From positions 4,139,501 to 4,203,500 of the forward strand of contig NZ_CP029550.1 of NCBI RefSeq assembly GCF_003173715.1: a DNA stretch of 64,000 bases, read 5' to 3'. Each line of letters starts with the position of its first letter. The stretch's first letter is position 1. The stretch is from Methylobacterium durans (GTDB lineage: Bacteria; Pseudomonadota; Alphaproteobacteria; Rhizobiales; Beijerinckiaceae). A program made the position numbers and the translations under genes. This document shows, in pieces, positions 9,214-19,101 of the stretch. The notes under the pieces were generated by a model, which saw only the letters and a list, made by a program, of their open reading frames with translations, had not been told where the DNA came from and searched no databases.

Positions 9214-9561
9214 GTGACGATCTTCCGCCCTCTCATCGCCGCGTGCCTCCTCGGCCTGCCCCTCGCGCTCCCGCTGAATGCGGCCGCGCAGGGCGTGCCG
9301 TCCTATTACATGGGTGGCGAGGGCCCGACGGTGCTCCAGCCCGACCCGGACACGGGGCGGCCGATCCCGCCCCCGTGGCGCCCGGATCTGCTGGCGGTGC
9401 CGGCCGTGCCGGTGCCGCACGTGATGAACGGCGGCGGCTTCGGCCTGACCGGCAACGCCTACTACAACGACAGCGACAGCGAGGGGCGCCTCGGCGGACG
9501 CCGCCACCCCCGCGTCTTCGTCCTCGTACCGGCGCCCGTGCCGCCGCTCGTGGCGCGCTGA
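9214..9561 (+). CDS. Small exported protein, unknown function
   Basis: 115-residue protein starting at a GTG preceded by GGAG at good spacing. It has a clear Sec signal peptide (hydrophobic residues about 6-25) with likely cleavage after NAAAQ. The mature part is Pro/Gly-rich with a YYMGGEGP start, a central PIPPPWRPD segment and a YYNDSDSEGR acidic patch. No enzyme motif is visible. Together with the preceding small lipoprotein it may form a minor envelope-protein pair. The family is unrecognised. Confidence 0.6.
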   Translation: MTIFRPLIAACLLGLPLALPLNAAAQGVPSYYMGGEGPTVLQPDPDTGRPIPPPWRPDLLAVPAVPVPHVMNGGGFGLTGNAYYNDSDSEGRLGGRRHPRVFVLVPAPVPPLVAR

Positions 9562-9586
9562 GCGCCCTCGGCCCGATCCGGAGCGA

Positions 9587-9928
9587 TCACGTCTTCAGCG
9601 GGTCGTGACCCCAGTTCATCAGGGACATCCGCCAGGGTGAGTCCGGGTCCTGCCGCGCCTTGCCTCCTTGGGCGAGATGGCGATGGACGTAGGAGACGAC
9701 CTTGCGCATGTGTGCGTAATCGTCTTCGCTGAGGTCGGTCTTCCTCTTGTCCTTGATCGCCAGGATGCGCCGGCCCTCCTTGTGGCCGGTCGATTCGCCG
9801 CCGTCCGTCTTCTGCCCGACCGCCTGACTCTCCTCGCTGTCGAGGTGCTTGCGGAGTGCGGCCGGCGTCATGTTCACGGCCTCGTTGAACTCCGCCCAGG
9901 TCTTGTCGTCGTCCTCCGACTTCGCCAT
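9587..9928 (-). CDS. DUF3140 domain protein
   Basis: 113-residue protein matching the DUF3140 pattern along its length: an N-terminal WAEFNEAVNMTPAALRKHLDSEES block, the central GQKTDGGESTGHKEGRRIL block, a YAHMRKVVSYVHRHLAQ helix and the end SLMNWGHDPLK. The ATG at 9928 follows GGAAGTGAG at acceptable spacing; a start at 9955 is also possible. The function of the family is not established. The helical, charged, cytosolic character and the SPF-like compactness suggest a nucleic-acid or stress-related role, but that is a guess. It stands alone between convergent neighbours. Confidence 0.8.
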   Translation of the reverse strand: MAKSEDDDKTWAEFNEAVNMTPAALRKHLDSEESQAVGQKTDGGESTGHKEGRRILAIKDKRKTDLSEDDYAHMRKVVSYVHRHLAQGGKARQDPDSPWRMSLMNWGHDPLKT

Positions 9929-10085
9929 CGCGCACGCGCTCACTTCCGATTGCAAACCTGCCTATCAACGCGTGGCCGCGAGCAGGTTCCAGAGGGGGCG
10001 CGTCCGCGGGGCCGGCGCCGTTTACAGGGCGCCGCCGGGCCGGTATCAGGCCCCTCCACCATCCGCACCACGAGTGAACCCCTAG

Positions 10086-11214
10086 ATGCGCGCCGAGATC
10101 GAGCAAGCCTCGGATGCCGCCAAGCAGTCGATCGGACTGCTGAGGAGGCATCTTTGACTGGGATACCGTCGAGAAACGCCTCGCCGAACTGAACGCGGCG
10201 TCCGAGGACCCGGAACTCTGGAACGATGCCGAGGCCGCGCAGAAGGTGATGCGCGACCGCACCCAACTCGACGAGGCCGTCTCCTCCATCAAACGGCTGG
10301 AGCAGGATCTCGATGACGCCCATACCCTGATCGAGCTCGGCGAGGCCGAGGACGATCAGGCCACGATCGAGGAGGGGGAGCGGGCGGTCCGCGCCGTCGA
10401 GGCCGAGGCCGCGCGGCGCCAGATCGAGAGCCTGCTCTCGGGCGAGGCCGACGGCTTCGACACCTATCTCGAAGTCCATTCGGGCGCTGGCGGCACTGAG
10501 AGCCAGGACTGGGCCAACATGCTCCAGCGCATGTACGCCCGCTGGGCGGAGCGCCGGAAGTACAAGGTCGAGATCGTCGAGTGGTCCGACGGCGAGGAGG
10601 CCGGCATCAAGGGCGCCACGCTCCTGATCAAGGGCCACAACGCCTACGGCTGGCTCAAGACCGAGTCCGGCGTGCACCGCCTCGTGCGGATCTCGCCCTA
10701 CGATTCGAGCGCACGGCGCCACACCAGCTTCGCCAGCGTCTGGGTCTACCCGGTCATCGACGACCGGATCGAGATCGAGATCAAGGAATCTGATTGCCGG
10801 ATCGACACCTACCGCTCGTCCGGTGCCGGCGGCCAGCACGTGAACACCACCGACTCGGCGGTGCGCATCACGCACATCCCGACCGGTATCGTGGTGGCCT
10901 GTCAGCAGGAGCGCTCGCAGCACAAGAACCGGGCCACCGCCTGGAACATGCTGCGCGCGCGCCTCTACGAGGCCGAATTGAAGAAGCGGGAGGAGAAGGC
11001 CAACGCCGAGGCCGCCGCCAAGACGGATATCGGCTGGGGCCACCAGATCCGGAGCTACGTGCTGCAGCCCTACCAGCTCGTGAAGGATCTGCGCACCGGC
11101 ACACAATCGACGAGTCCCGACGACGTGCTCGACGGCGAGCTCGATCCGTTCATGGAATCCTCCCTGGCCCAGCGCGTCTACGGCGGCGCCGAAGCCGTGG
11201 AGGACATCGACTGA
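10086..11214 (+). CDS. prfB: Peptide chain release factor 2 (programmed +1 frameshift)
   Basis: Release factor that reads UGA and UAA and triggers peptidyl-tRNA hydrolysis. A 23-codon leader (10086-10154) ends at an in-frame TGA (10155-10157); reading continues from 10156 in the +1 frame, giving 375 residues, the normal RF2 size. The GGQ loop lies near residues 248-250 ([14 protein letters not shown]). The codon-reading tripeptide is SPY (about 203-205) instead of the SPF of E. coli, which as far as I recall is usual in alphaproteobacteria. The N-terminal stretch [13 protein letters not shown], directly after the shift site, is the classical RF2 sequence, so the shift is certain. It ends 4 bp before the convergent M23 peptidase gene. 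Confidence 0.95.
10143..10158 (+). promoter_or_regulatory. prfB autoregulatory frameshift site
   Basis: A Shine-Dalgarno-like AGGAGG (10143-10148) precedes the slippery CTT TGA C (10152-10158) by three bases. This is the RF2 arrangement: slow reading of UGA when RF2 is scarce lets the ribosome slip +1 from CUU to UUU and make full-length RF2. Seen directly; the mechanism is known from E. coli. Confidence 0.95.
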
Positions 11215-11218
11215 CGGT

Positions 11219-12376
11219 TCAGCGACCGCTGAACTGCCACGCGTCGAGGGCGGCGCCGGCCCTGAGGAAACGCTGCGGATCGACGGGCTCCCCGTCGATC
11301 CGTGTCTCGTAATGCAGGTGGCTGCCCGTCGAGCGGCCGGTCGAGCCGACCCGGCCGACGATGTCGCCGGCCCGGACCCACTGACCGGGGCTGACCGCGA
11401 GCCGCGCCAGATGGGCGTAGCGGGTGACGACGCCATGCCCGTGGTCGATCTCGACCATGTTGCCGTAGCCGCCGGCCGTCTCGGCGGCGGTGACCCGCCC
11501 CGGCGCGGTCGCGCGGGCGGGTTCCCCGTACTCCGCCTTCAGGTCGAGTCCGGTGTGGAGCGCCAGCCCGCGCGTGAACGGGTCGAGACGCGTGCCGAAG
11601 CCGCTCGACAGGCTGAATTCCCCAAGGATCGGGCGTCGAAGCGGCAGATCCGCCGCAACCCGGCGCAGGCGCTCCTCATCGCCCCGCGCTCGCTGGGCCT
11701 GTGCGAGCGCCAGGGCGAAGGGATCGCCGCTCACGGGAACGAGGGGCCCGCCGAGGCCCGGCTTGGGCTGGTCGAACCGGTTCGGATCGAGACCGGTCCG
11801 GGCGACGAGGCTGCGCAGGCGCTCGGTGCCGCGCCCGGCCCGCGCCGCGAGGCGCCCGAGACTCAGCGCCTGGACCTGCCCGAACCTGTCGAGGGCGCGC
11901 TCCACGGCGGCCAGCCGCGACCCCGTCTCGCGGGCGGATCGTCGGCCGGGTGGTCCCTCGCCGGTACGCAGTTCGAGCCCCGGTGAAACCGGCTCCGGCA
12001 ATGCGCCAATCGGCGACGGGTCAGCGCCCGACTCCGACCCGGCGACACCGACGAGGTCGGCGATCGCCGCCTGACGACGCTCGAGGCCGGCTTGGCGCTC
12101 GACGAGGGCGGAGAGGCGTGCCTCGACCCCGTCGCGGTCGAGGCTGCGCTGGGTCGTGCTCCGGTCGAGACTTGCCTGGAGGTCGGTGATGCGCGCCTCG
12201 TAGGCGGCCTGCATCGCGGCCTGGCGCGCGACGAAGCGGGCGAGAACCTCGTCGTGGAAGACGAGGACGTAGGTGGCACCCGCGGCCCAGAGCGTCGCGA
12301 GGAGGAGCGCGATGCCGAGCGCGAGATGCCCGGCACGCAGGGGCGTCGGCGTCGTGGCCCGGAAGGGGAATGGCAT
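11219..12376 (-). CDS. M23 family metallopeptidase with membrane anchor and coiled coil
   Basis: Envelope peptidoglycan hydrolase or EnvC/NlpD-like activator, 385 residues. A single membrane segment (about 17-40) is followed by a helical, probably coiled-coil, region (about 42-110 and 150-240), then a C-terminal M23 (lysostaphin-type) domain. The zinc ligands are all present: H274 and D278 in HTGLD and H355 in HLHYE, with the expected SGFGTRLDPF entry segment. It should be catalytically competent, unlike many degenerate regulators. It likely cleaves peptide crosslinks during growth or division. It is convergent with prfB, 4 bp apart. Confidence 0.9.
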   Translation of the reverse strand: MPFPFRATTPTPLRAGHLALGIALLLATLWAAGATYVLVFHDEVLARFVARQAAMQAAYEARITDLQASLDRSTTQRSLDRDGVEARLSALVERQAGLERRQAAIADLVGVAGSESGADPSPIGALPEPVSPGLELRTGEGPPGRRSARETGSRLAAVERALDRFGQVQALSLGRLAARAGRGTERLRSLVARTGLDPNRFDQPKPGLGGPLVPVSGDPFALALAQAQRARGDEERLRRVAADLPLRRPILGEFSLSSGFGTRLDPFTRGLALHTGLDLKAEYGEPARATAPGRVTAAETAGGYGNMVEIDHGHGVVTRYAHLARLAVSPGQWVRAGDIVGRVGSTGRSTGSHLHYETRIDGEPVDPQRFLRAGAALDAWQFSGR

Positions 12377-12482
12377 CGGGACCGACCCGTGAGACGAGCC
12401 GGAATTAAGCGGGGATCAAGGTTAACGAACCGCGAAGGTCTGAGAGAAGGAACCTACCCGCCCGGTGAGCGAGCGCCCGGCC

Positions 12483-12950
12483 TCAACCGAGATCGCGAGC
12501 CGCCTGCAGCACCGCGTCGGCGTGGCCGGGCACCTTCACCTTCGGCCAGATCCGGCTGATGCGGCCCTCGCGGTCGAGGAGCATCGTGGTGCGCTCGACG
12601 CCCATGTATTTGCGGCCGTACATGCTCTTCTCGACCCAGACGCCGTAGGCTTCGAGCATGGTCTTGGTCTCGTCCGAAGCGATCGAGAAGGTCAGGCCGT
12701 ATTTCGCCCGAAACCGGTCGTGGCTCTTCACCGGATCCGGCGAGACCCCGATCACCCGCGTGTCTGCCGCCGCGAACGCGTCGAGCAACGCGTTGAAGCC
12801 CTGCGCCTCAAGGGTGCACCCGCTCGTGTCGTCCTTCGGATAGAAGTAGAGCACGATCTTGTGACCTTTGAGGTCTTGGAGGCGAATGTCCTCGCCGCCG
12901 GCGCCCGGCAGAGTGAAATCGGGGGCGGGATTGCCGGTTTCGAGGGCCAT
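12483..12950 (-). CDS. bcp: Bcp/PrxQ-type peroxiredoxin, apparent 1-Cys form
   Basis: Thiol peroxidase of 155 residues that reduces hydrogen and organic peroxides. The peroxidatic Cys45 sits in the conserved YPKDDTSGCT segment. The resolving cysteine found five residues later in E. coli Bcp is absent: residue 50 is Gln (CTLEAQ). No second cysteine exists anywhere in the protein, so the enzyme must be resolved by an external thiol. Length and the remaining conserved blocks (GVSPDPVKSHDRF, VERTTMLLDREG) are normal. It is monocistronic as far as I can see. Confidence 0.92.
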   Translation of the reverse strand: MALETGNPAPDFTLPGAGGEDIRLQDLKGHKIVLYFYPKDDTSGCTLEAQGFNALLDAFAAADTRVIGVSPDPVKSHDRFRAKYGLTFSIASDETKTMLEAYGVWVEKSMYGRKYMGVERTTMLLDREGRISRIWPKVKVPGHADAVLQAARDLG

Positions 12951-13087
12951 CGTGCCTTCCTTTCGGCCGATTATGGGTGTCCGGTGGGGAACGCCATCCG
13001 CGAGACGCCGAAGAGGCGGCCACGAAACACGGATGTCCCTCGATCTCTAGGCCGAGCGGGCAAGCCGATCCAGCGGTCAAGGTTCGA

Positions 13088-16000
13088 ATGGTTGAGGATA
13101 CGGCCCAGGGACTTCGACCGAAGCCGCCGGCCCGTGGCTGGGGCGGCGTGTGCCTCCTCACCGCGCTCTCCCTCGTCTTCGTCCTCGGCCTCGGAATCGG
13201 CGTCGCCCTGCTGCGTCTGACCTACGGCCCCTTGCGGATCGACGGCCTCTCCTCCCAGGTCGCCTCCGCGATCGCCGACCGGATCGGGCCCGGCTGGACC
13301 ATCACCCTGCGCGACTCGGCGCTCGAGCTCGACAGCGAGCGTTCGCTGGCACTGCGCGTCGCCGGCCTCGACATCCGCAACCCGCAGGGCGCGCTGGTCG
13401 TGCGGGCGCCGCTCGCCGTCGTCAGCCTCGACACCTGGAGCCTGATGCGTCTGGCGGTGCAGCCGCGCTCAATCGAGTTTCGGGACCTGCAGATGACGGC
13501 GCTCGTCCACCGGGACGGCTCGATCGCCTTCGCGGCCTCGGAGCCCGCCCATCCTGGCGAGGCCAAGCCCCACACGCTGCCGAGCGTCGACCCGGCCCGC
13601 GGCACGGTGTCGCCGATCTCGGCGGCGGTCGCCTCGATCTTCGGCGTGGTGCTCGATTCCGCCGGGATCGTCGGCGCCCTCGACCGGGCGCGCATCACCA
13701 ATGCCCGCCTCACCCTCGTCGACGACGATGCCCGCGAGCGCGCGGTCTTCGAGCGCGTCAACGGCCTGTTCGGCCGCGACGCCGCGCAGGAGGCGCGCAT
13801 CTTCGAACTGCGCATCGACGGGCCGCACGGCGAGTGGCGCTTCGGCGGCAACCTGCGTGAGGCGGGCGGCACGAAGCGCACCGGCATCATCACCCTCGAC
13901 GATCTCCCGGTGACGGACCTGCTGCTGCTCTCGGGCCAGTCGCGCCTGCCGATCACCACCGACCTGAAGCTCTCGGCCAAGGCCGACGTCGCCCTCGACG
14001 GGGGCCGCATCGAGGCCATGAAGGCGACCCTGCGCACCAGCGACGGCAGCTTCCTGATCGAAGAGAAGGATTTCAACCCGGTCACGATCGAGACCCTGCA
14101 GGCGAGCGCCAGCTGGGACGAGGCGAACCGCGCGCTGAAGCTCGACGCGCTCGACTATGCGGGCGCCGGCAACGCCGTGCGTCTCACCGGCGCCTGGACC
14201 GAGAGCCCGCCCGGCGCCGACACGGCCTGGACGGCGACCGTGTCCGGCCGCGACGCCGTGCTGCGCGGCGCGAGCGCCGCCGACAAGCCCGTGCGGATCG
14301 CAACCCTCGACGCCCGCCTCTCGGGCCGGTCCGGCGGCATCGCGATCGACGACCTCGCGATGGCGGGCGAGACCTTTGGCGGCCGAATCACGGGCACGAT
14401 CGGCACGAGCGGAGACGACGACGGGCTGACGCTGCATGTGACGGCCTCGAACGCAGACGTACGCACCGCCCTGCGGCTGTGGCCGGAGCATATCGCGCCC
14501 CCGACCCGCAATTACCTGTCGGACGAGCTGAGGGGCGGCCGGGTCGACAGCGTGGACATCACGGTGGACATGTCCGCGGCCGAACTCGCCGCAGCCACCA
14601 AGGGCGACCCGATGCCCGACAACGCGGTGCGGATCGCCTTCGGCGTCTCGGACGCCACGCTCAACGTCTCGGCGGACGCGCCGCCCCTGACGAAGGGCCG
14701 GGTCAGCGGCGTGATCACGGGTCGCACAACCACGATCCGCGGCGTCACCGCCGACATCCGTGTGAGCGACGGGCGCAGCCTCGCCATCACGGACGGGAGC
14801 TTCGTGATCCCCGAGATCACGCCGGACAAGGTGGTGGCGCAGATCGGCTTCCACCTCGGCGGCGGCGCCGACGCGCTGGCGGCCCTCCTCCAGACCAAGA
14901 TGTTCCGGAGCCTCACCAATTCCGACCTCGACCCGGCGACGGTGCGCGGCAACGCCGATCTGCGCGTCGACTTCCCGCTGAACCTCAAGCACCTGCCCGA
15001 CCTCGTCGACCTGCCTGTGACCCTGAGCGGGACGCTCACCGATCTCACGGTCGACAAGGTGTTCGGCAAGGAGAAGCTGGAGAACGGCAAGTTCGCGGTG
15101 GGCTACGATCGCGGCGGCTTCTCCCTCAAGGGCGACGGCCGCATCGTCGGGTCGCCCATCACCGTCGATCTGCGCCAGCCGAAGGCCGGCGGCGTCGGCG
15201 AGGTCCTGGTGAGCCTGACCCTCGACGAGGCCCTGCGGGTGCGCAAGGGGCTGCCGGGCGCGCCCCAGCTCACCGGGCCGATCGCCGTCCGGGCAGTGGT
15301 GCCGCTCGGCCGGACGGGGCCCGGCAAGAGCCCGGTTCGGGTCGAGGCCGACCTCTCACGCGCCGGTATCGACGGACTGGTGCCGGGCTTCGTGAAGCCC
15401 GCCGGCAAGCCCGGGCGCCTGTCCTTCAACCTGATCGACAATGGGCCGGAGCGCCCGACCGACCTGCGGGACATCGTCCTCGACGCGGCCCCGGCGAGCG
15501 CCCGCGGCACCGCGACCTTGAGCGCGGATGGCGGGATCGAGCGGGCGGACTTCACGACACTCAAGCTCTCGCCCGGCGACGAGATGCGCGTCAGCGTCGA
15601 GCGCGGCGGGGGTGGCTACCGCCTCAGCGTGAAGGGAGCGGTCGCCGACGCGCGGCCCTTCCTGCGCTCGCTGACGGGGCCCGATACCAAGACGCCGAAG
15701 GATGCGAGCCCGAAGGAGATCGAGGCTGATCTCGCCCTCAACATCCTGACGGGGTTCAACGAGGAGGCGCTGACGAACGCGAGCCTCAAGCTCTCGCTTC
15801 GCGGGCGTGAGGTGCGGCAGGCGAGCTTCCAGGGCCGCTTCCGCTCGGCGCCCTTCACCGCCAACATCGCCCGCGGCGAGCGCGGAGCACCGGTGCTCAA
15901 CGTCGATTCGGCCGATGCGGGCGCGACGCTGCGCTTCGTCGACATCTACCGCCGGATGTATGGCGGCCGCCTCCTCCTCAACGTGTCGATGAATGACGGT

Positions 16001-16540
16001 CCGCAGGCCGGAGCGGTCAACGTCCGCAACTTCGCCCTGCGCAACGAGCCGGCCCTGTCGAGCATCATGGCGCAGGGACCGGCGAGCAGCGAGGTCACGG
16101 ATACCCGCGGGCGCCGCCGCGTCGTGCAGGGCCAGGGCAGCGAGGTCACCTTCGACAGGATGCGGGCGAACTTCGTGCGCACCGGCAGCCGGGTCGATTT
16201 CACGGACGCGGCGATCTCAAACGCGGCGATGGGCTTCACGCTCAGCGGCTACCTCGACACGGGACGCGAGCGCACCGACATCAACGGCACCTTCGTGCCG
16301 CTCTACGGGCTCAACAACGTGGTGGCGCAGGTGCCCCTGTTCGGCCCACTGCTCGCGGGCGGCCACAACGAGGGGCTGTTCGCGGTGAATTTTCGCGTGG
16401 CCGGCAAGCTCGGCGCGCCCGACGTGAGCGTGAACCCCCTCTCGGCGGTGGCGCCGGGCTTCCTGCGCAAGCTCTTCAGCGCCGGCGGCGGGCCCGACGC
16501 CTTCGCGGACGGCGTCCAGGCCGCGCCGATGGAGCGCTAA
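13088..16540 (+). CDS. Large AsmA-like / DUF3971 (YhdP-type) membrane-anchored protein
   Basis: 1150-residue protein with one N-terminal membrane segment (about 20-43) and a very long, repetitive beta-rich body, ending in an AsmA_2-type C-terminal block (about 960-1130, including GYLDTGRERTDINGTFVPLYGLNN). Proteins of this kind (AsmA, TamB, YhdP) form periplasm-spanning hydrophobic grooves thought to carry phospholipids to the outer membrane. The ATG at 13088 is chosen because the membrane anchor follows closely; the frame is open to 12977. It ends 5 bp from the convergent tyrS. In a hopanoid-producing cell it belongs to the envelope lipid machinery, but a specific lipid cannot be named. Confidence 0.82.
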   Translation: MVEDTAQGLRPKPPARGWGGVCLLTALSLVFVLGLGIGVALLRLTYGPLRIDGLSSQVASAIADRIGPGWTITLRDSALELDSERSLALRVAGLDIRNPQGALVVRAPLAVVSLDTWSLMRLAVQPRSIEFRDLQMTALVHRDGSIAFAASEPAHPGEAKPHTLPSVDPARGTVSPISAAVASIFGVVLDSAGIVGALDRARITNARLTLVDDDARERAVFERVNGLFGRDAAQEARIFELRIDGPHGEWRFGGNLREAGGTKRTGIITLDDLPVTDLLLLSGQSRLPITTDLKLSAKADVALDGGRIEAMKATLRTSDGSFLIEEKDFNPVTIETLQASASWDEANRALKLDALDYAGAGNAVRLTGAWTESPPGADTAWTATVSGRDAVLRGASAADKPVRIATLDARLSGRSGGIAIDDLAMAGETFGGRITGTIGTSGDDDGLTLHVTASNADVRTALRLWPEHIAPPTRNYLSDELRGGRVDSVDITVDMSAAELAAATKGDPMPDNAVRIAFGVSDATLNVSADAPPLTKGRVSGVITGRTTTIRGVTADIRVSDGRSLAITDGSFVIPEITPDKVVAQIGFHLGGGADALAALLQTKMFRSLTNSDLDPATVRGNADLRVDFPLNLKHLPDLVDLPVTLSGTLTDLTVDKVFGKEKLENGKFAVGYDRGGFSLKGDGRIVGSPITVDLRQPKAGGVGEVLVSLTLDEALRVRKGLPGAPQLTGPIAVRAVVPLGRTGPGKSPVRVEADLSRAGIDGLVPGFVKPAGKPGRLSFNLIDNGPERPTDLRDIVLDAAPASARGTATLSADGGIERADFTTLKLSPGDEMRVSVERGGGGYRLSVKGAVADARPFLRSLTGPDTKTPKDASPKEIEADLALNILTGFNEEALTNASLKLSLRGREVRQASFQGRFRSAPFTANIARGERGAPVLNVDSADAGATLRFVDIYRRMYGGRLLLNVSMNDGPQAGAVNVRNFALRNEPALSSIMAQGPASSEVTDTRGRRRVVQGQGSEVTFDRMRANFVRTGSRVDFTDAAISNAAMGFTLSGYLDTGRERTDINGTFVPLYGLNNVVAQVPLFGPLLAGGHNEGLFAVNFRVAGKLGAPDVSVNPLSAVAPGFLRKLFSAGGGPDAFADGVQAAPMER

Positions 16541-16545
16541 GGCGC

Positions 16546-17823
16546 TCAGCCCACCCGCAGCAGGACGTGCTTCTTCCGCCCGAACGAGAGCTTGATCACG
16601 CCGTCGCCCGTGAGGTCGCTCTCGCGCAGCACCGCGCGCTCGTCGGTGACGGCGACGTCGTTCACCCGCAGGCCGCCATTCTTGATCTGGCGGCGGGCCT
16701 CGCTCGTCGAGGGCACGAGCTTGGCGTGCTCCGGCCCGAAGGCGGTGAGGACGCCGAGGCCGGCCGCGAGGAGATCCCGCGAGACGGCGACGGTCGGCAG
16801 ATCGGCGGCGAGGCTGCCCTCCACGAAGGTCTTGCGCGCGGTCTCGGCCGCGGCGTCCGCCGCCTCGCGCCCGTGCATGAGGGCGGTCGCCTCGGTGGCG
16901 AGCACCTTCTTGGCCTCGTTGATCTCGGCGCCGGCGAGCGCGGAGAGCCGCGCAATCTCGTCCATCGGCAGGAGGGTGAAGAGCTTGAGGAAGCGGGCGA
17001 CGTCGGCATCCTCGGTGTTCCGCCAGAACTGCCAGTAATCGTAGGGCGAGAGAAACCCGGCATCGAGCCAGACGGCGCCGGCGGCGGTCTTGCCCATCTT
17101 GGCGCCCGACGCCGTCGTCAGCAGCGGGCAGGTCAGCCCGTAGAGCTGCGGCGTACCGAGCCGGCGGCCGAGGTCGATGCCGTTGACGATGTTGCCCCAC
17201 TGGTCCGAGCCGCCCATCTGCAGGATGCAGCCGTAGCGGCGGTTCAGCTCCACGAAATCGTAGGACTGGAGGATCATGTAGTTGAACTCCAGGAACGAGA
17301 GTTCCTGGTCGCGCTCCAGCCGCATCCGCACGCTGTCCATCGACATCATGCGGTTGACCGAGAAGTGCCGCCCGATATCGCGCAGCATCTCGATGTAGTT
17401 GAGCTTCGTCAGCCACTCCGCGTTGTCCACCATGCGGGCGCCGTTGCCGTCCTCGCCGAAGCTGAGGAAGCGCGAGAAGGTCTTCTTGATGCCTTCCTTG
17501 TTCTCCTCGATCTGCTCCAGCGTCAGGATCTTGCGGGCCTCGTCGCGCCCCGAGGGGTCGCCGACGCGGGTGGTGCCCCCGCCCATCAGCGCGATCGGCC
17601 TGCCGCCGGTGGCCTGCAGCCAGTGCAGCATCATGATCGAGAGCAGGTGGCCGACATGGAGCGAGGCCGCCGTGCAATCGTATCCCACATAGGTCGTGAG
17701 CCGCCCCTCCCGGGCCGCCGCATCGATGCCGGCGAGGTCCGAGGCCTGGTGGATGTAGCCGCGCTCGGTGAGGATCCGCAGGAAGTCGGATTTCGGGCTG
17801 AATTCGTCGGGGGCGGTGGTCAT
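16546..17823 (-). CDS. tyrS: Tyrosyl-tRNA synthetase
   Basis: Charges tRNA-Tyr, 425 residues. Class I synthetase signatures are present: the HIGH-type motif HVGH (56-59) and the KMSKS-type motif as KMGK (242-245). The tyrosine-binding segment includes [10 protein letters not shown], and [10 protein letters not shown] precedes the second ATP motif. The C-terminus ends in an S4-like RNA-binding domain ([12 protein letters not shown] through HVLLRVG). The ATG at 17823 is used. Confidence 0.96.
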   Translation of the reverse strand: MTTAPDEFSPKSDFLRILTERGYIHQASDLAGIDAAAREGRLTTYVGYDCTAASLHVGHLLSIMMLHWLQATGGRPIALMGGGTTRVGDPSGRDEARKILTLEQIEENKEGIKKTFSRFLSFGEDGNGARMVDNAEWLTKLNYIEMLRDIGRHFSVNRMMSMDSVRMRLERDQELSFLEFNYMILQSYDFVELNRRYGCILQMGGSDQWGNIVNGIDLGRRLGTPQLYGLTCPLLTTASGAKMGKTAAGAVWLDAGFLSPYDYWQFWRNTEDADVARFLKLFTLLPMDEIARLSALAGAEINEAKKVLATEATALMHGREAADAAAETARKTFVEGSLAADLPTVAVSRDLLAAGLGVLTAFGPEHAKLVPSTSEARRQIKNGGLRVNDVAVTDERAVLRESDLTGDGVIKLSFGRKKHVLLRVG

Positions 17824-17967
17824 GGCGCGGTCGGATCTCGATGGGTACCGGGTGCGAGGCGTCGCGGGCGGGACAGGATCGCGGCCCGCGTGCTAGCTCC
17901 TGCGCTTCGGCACGGATGGCCGCGCTCTTAGCAGGGCGGCCCGGGAAAGGCACGGGGGCGGGACGGC

Positions 17968-19101
17968 ATGGCGATGATGCGCGCGATCGGGCTGATGAGC
18001 GGCACCTCCCTCGACGGCGTCGACGTCGCGCTCATCGAGACGGACGGCGAACGGGTCAACGTCGTCAAGGGCCACAACAACTTCCTGGAGCCGCTCGGCC
18101 CGACGGGCTACCGCGGCTACGCCGATGAGGAGAAGGCGCTCCTGCGCGCCGCCACCAAGGATGCGGAGAGCGTGGTGGCACCGGAGGACCGCCCGGGCTG
18201 CCTGCCGGAGGCGGAAGCTTTCGTCACGCGGGCTCATGCCGAGGCGGTGGAGCAATTCCTCGCGGAGAACGGTCTCTCGACCGCCGACATCGACGTCATC
18301 GGCTTCCACGGGCAGACCGTGATCCACCGGCCCGACCACCGCATCAGCATCCAGATCGGCGACGGGCAGGCGCTGGCGCGCCGGCTCGGCATTCCGGTCG
18401 TCTCGGACCTGCGACGCGCCGACATCGAGGCGGGTGGGCAGGGGGCGCCGCTCGTCCCGATCTTCCACAAGGCGCTCGCCGAGGCTTCGGGTTTCGAAGG
18501 GCCCTTCGGCATCCTCAACATCGGCGGCGTGGCGAACGCGACCCTGATCGACGCGAAGGGCGGTATCATCGCCTTCGACACCGGGCCCGGCAACGCGCTC
18601 ATCGACGAGTGGATGCAGGAGCGCGAGAATAAGAACCTCGACGACGGCGGCCGCACCGCCGCTCGCGGCCGGCCGGACGAGTCGCTCCTCGCCTGGCTCC
18701 TGATGCACCCGTTCTTCGTGAGGAAGCCCCCGAAATCGCTCGACCGGAACTGGTTCTCGCACAAGCTCGCCGGCCAGCTCTCGACCGAGGACGGGGCGGC
18801 GACGCTCACCGCCTTCACCGCTCGGGCGGTGGCGCGCGCGCTGGACCACGCCCCGGAGGTCCCGACCCGCTGGATCGTGGCCGGCGGCGGCGCCCGCAAC
18901 GGCGAGTTGGTGCGCCTCCTGCACTACCATCTGCGCACCGAGATCACGACCGCCGACGCGATCGGCTGGTCCTCGGCCTATCTCGAGGCGCAGGCCTTCG
19001 CCCATCTTGCGGTGCGCTCCCTGAAGGGGCTGCCCATCACCTTCCCGTCGACCACGGGCGTGCGCGAGGCGATCAGCGGGGGCGTGCTGGCGCAGCCGTG
19101 A
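17968..19101 (+). CDS. anmK: Anhydro-N-acetylmuramic acid kinase
   Basis: Phosphorylates 1,6-anhydro-MurNAc to MurNAc-6-phosphate in peptidoglycan recycling. At 377 residues it has the family length. The start MRAIGLMSGTSLDGVDVALI is the ATP-binding signature of AnmK; other blocks are GFHGQTVIHRP, NIGGVANATL, DTGPGNALIDEW and the Gly-rich VAGGGARN. It is divergent from tyrS with 144 bp between. The next gene begins 10 bp after its stop. No murQ or amidase gene is adjacent. Confidence 0.95.
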   Translation: MAMMRAIGLMSGTSLDGVDVALIETDGERVNVVKGHNNFLEPLGPTGYRGYADEEKALLRAATKDAESVVAPEDRPGCLPEAEAFVTRAHAEAVEQFLAENGLSTADIDVIGFHGQTVIHRPDHRISIQIGDGQALARRLGIPVVSDLRRADIEAGGQGAPLVPIFHKALAEASGFEGPFGILNIGGVANATLIDAKGGIIAFDTGPGNALIDEWMQERENKNLDDGGRTAARGRPDESLLAWLLMHPFFVRKPPKSLDRNWFSHKLAGQLSTEDGAATLTAFTARAVARALDHAPEVPTRWIVAGGGARNGELVRLLHYHLRTEITTADAIGWSSAYLEAQAFAHLAVRSLKGLPITFPSTTGVREAISGGVLAQP

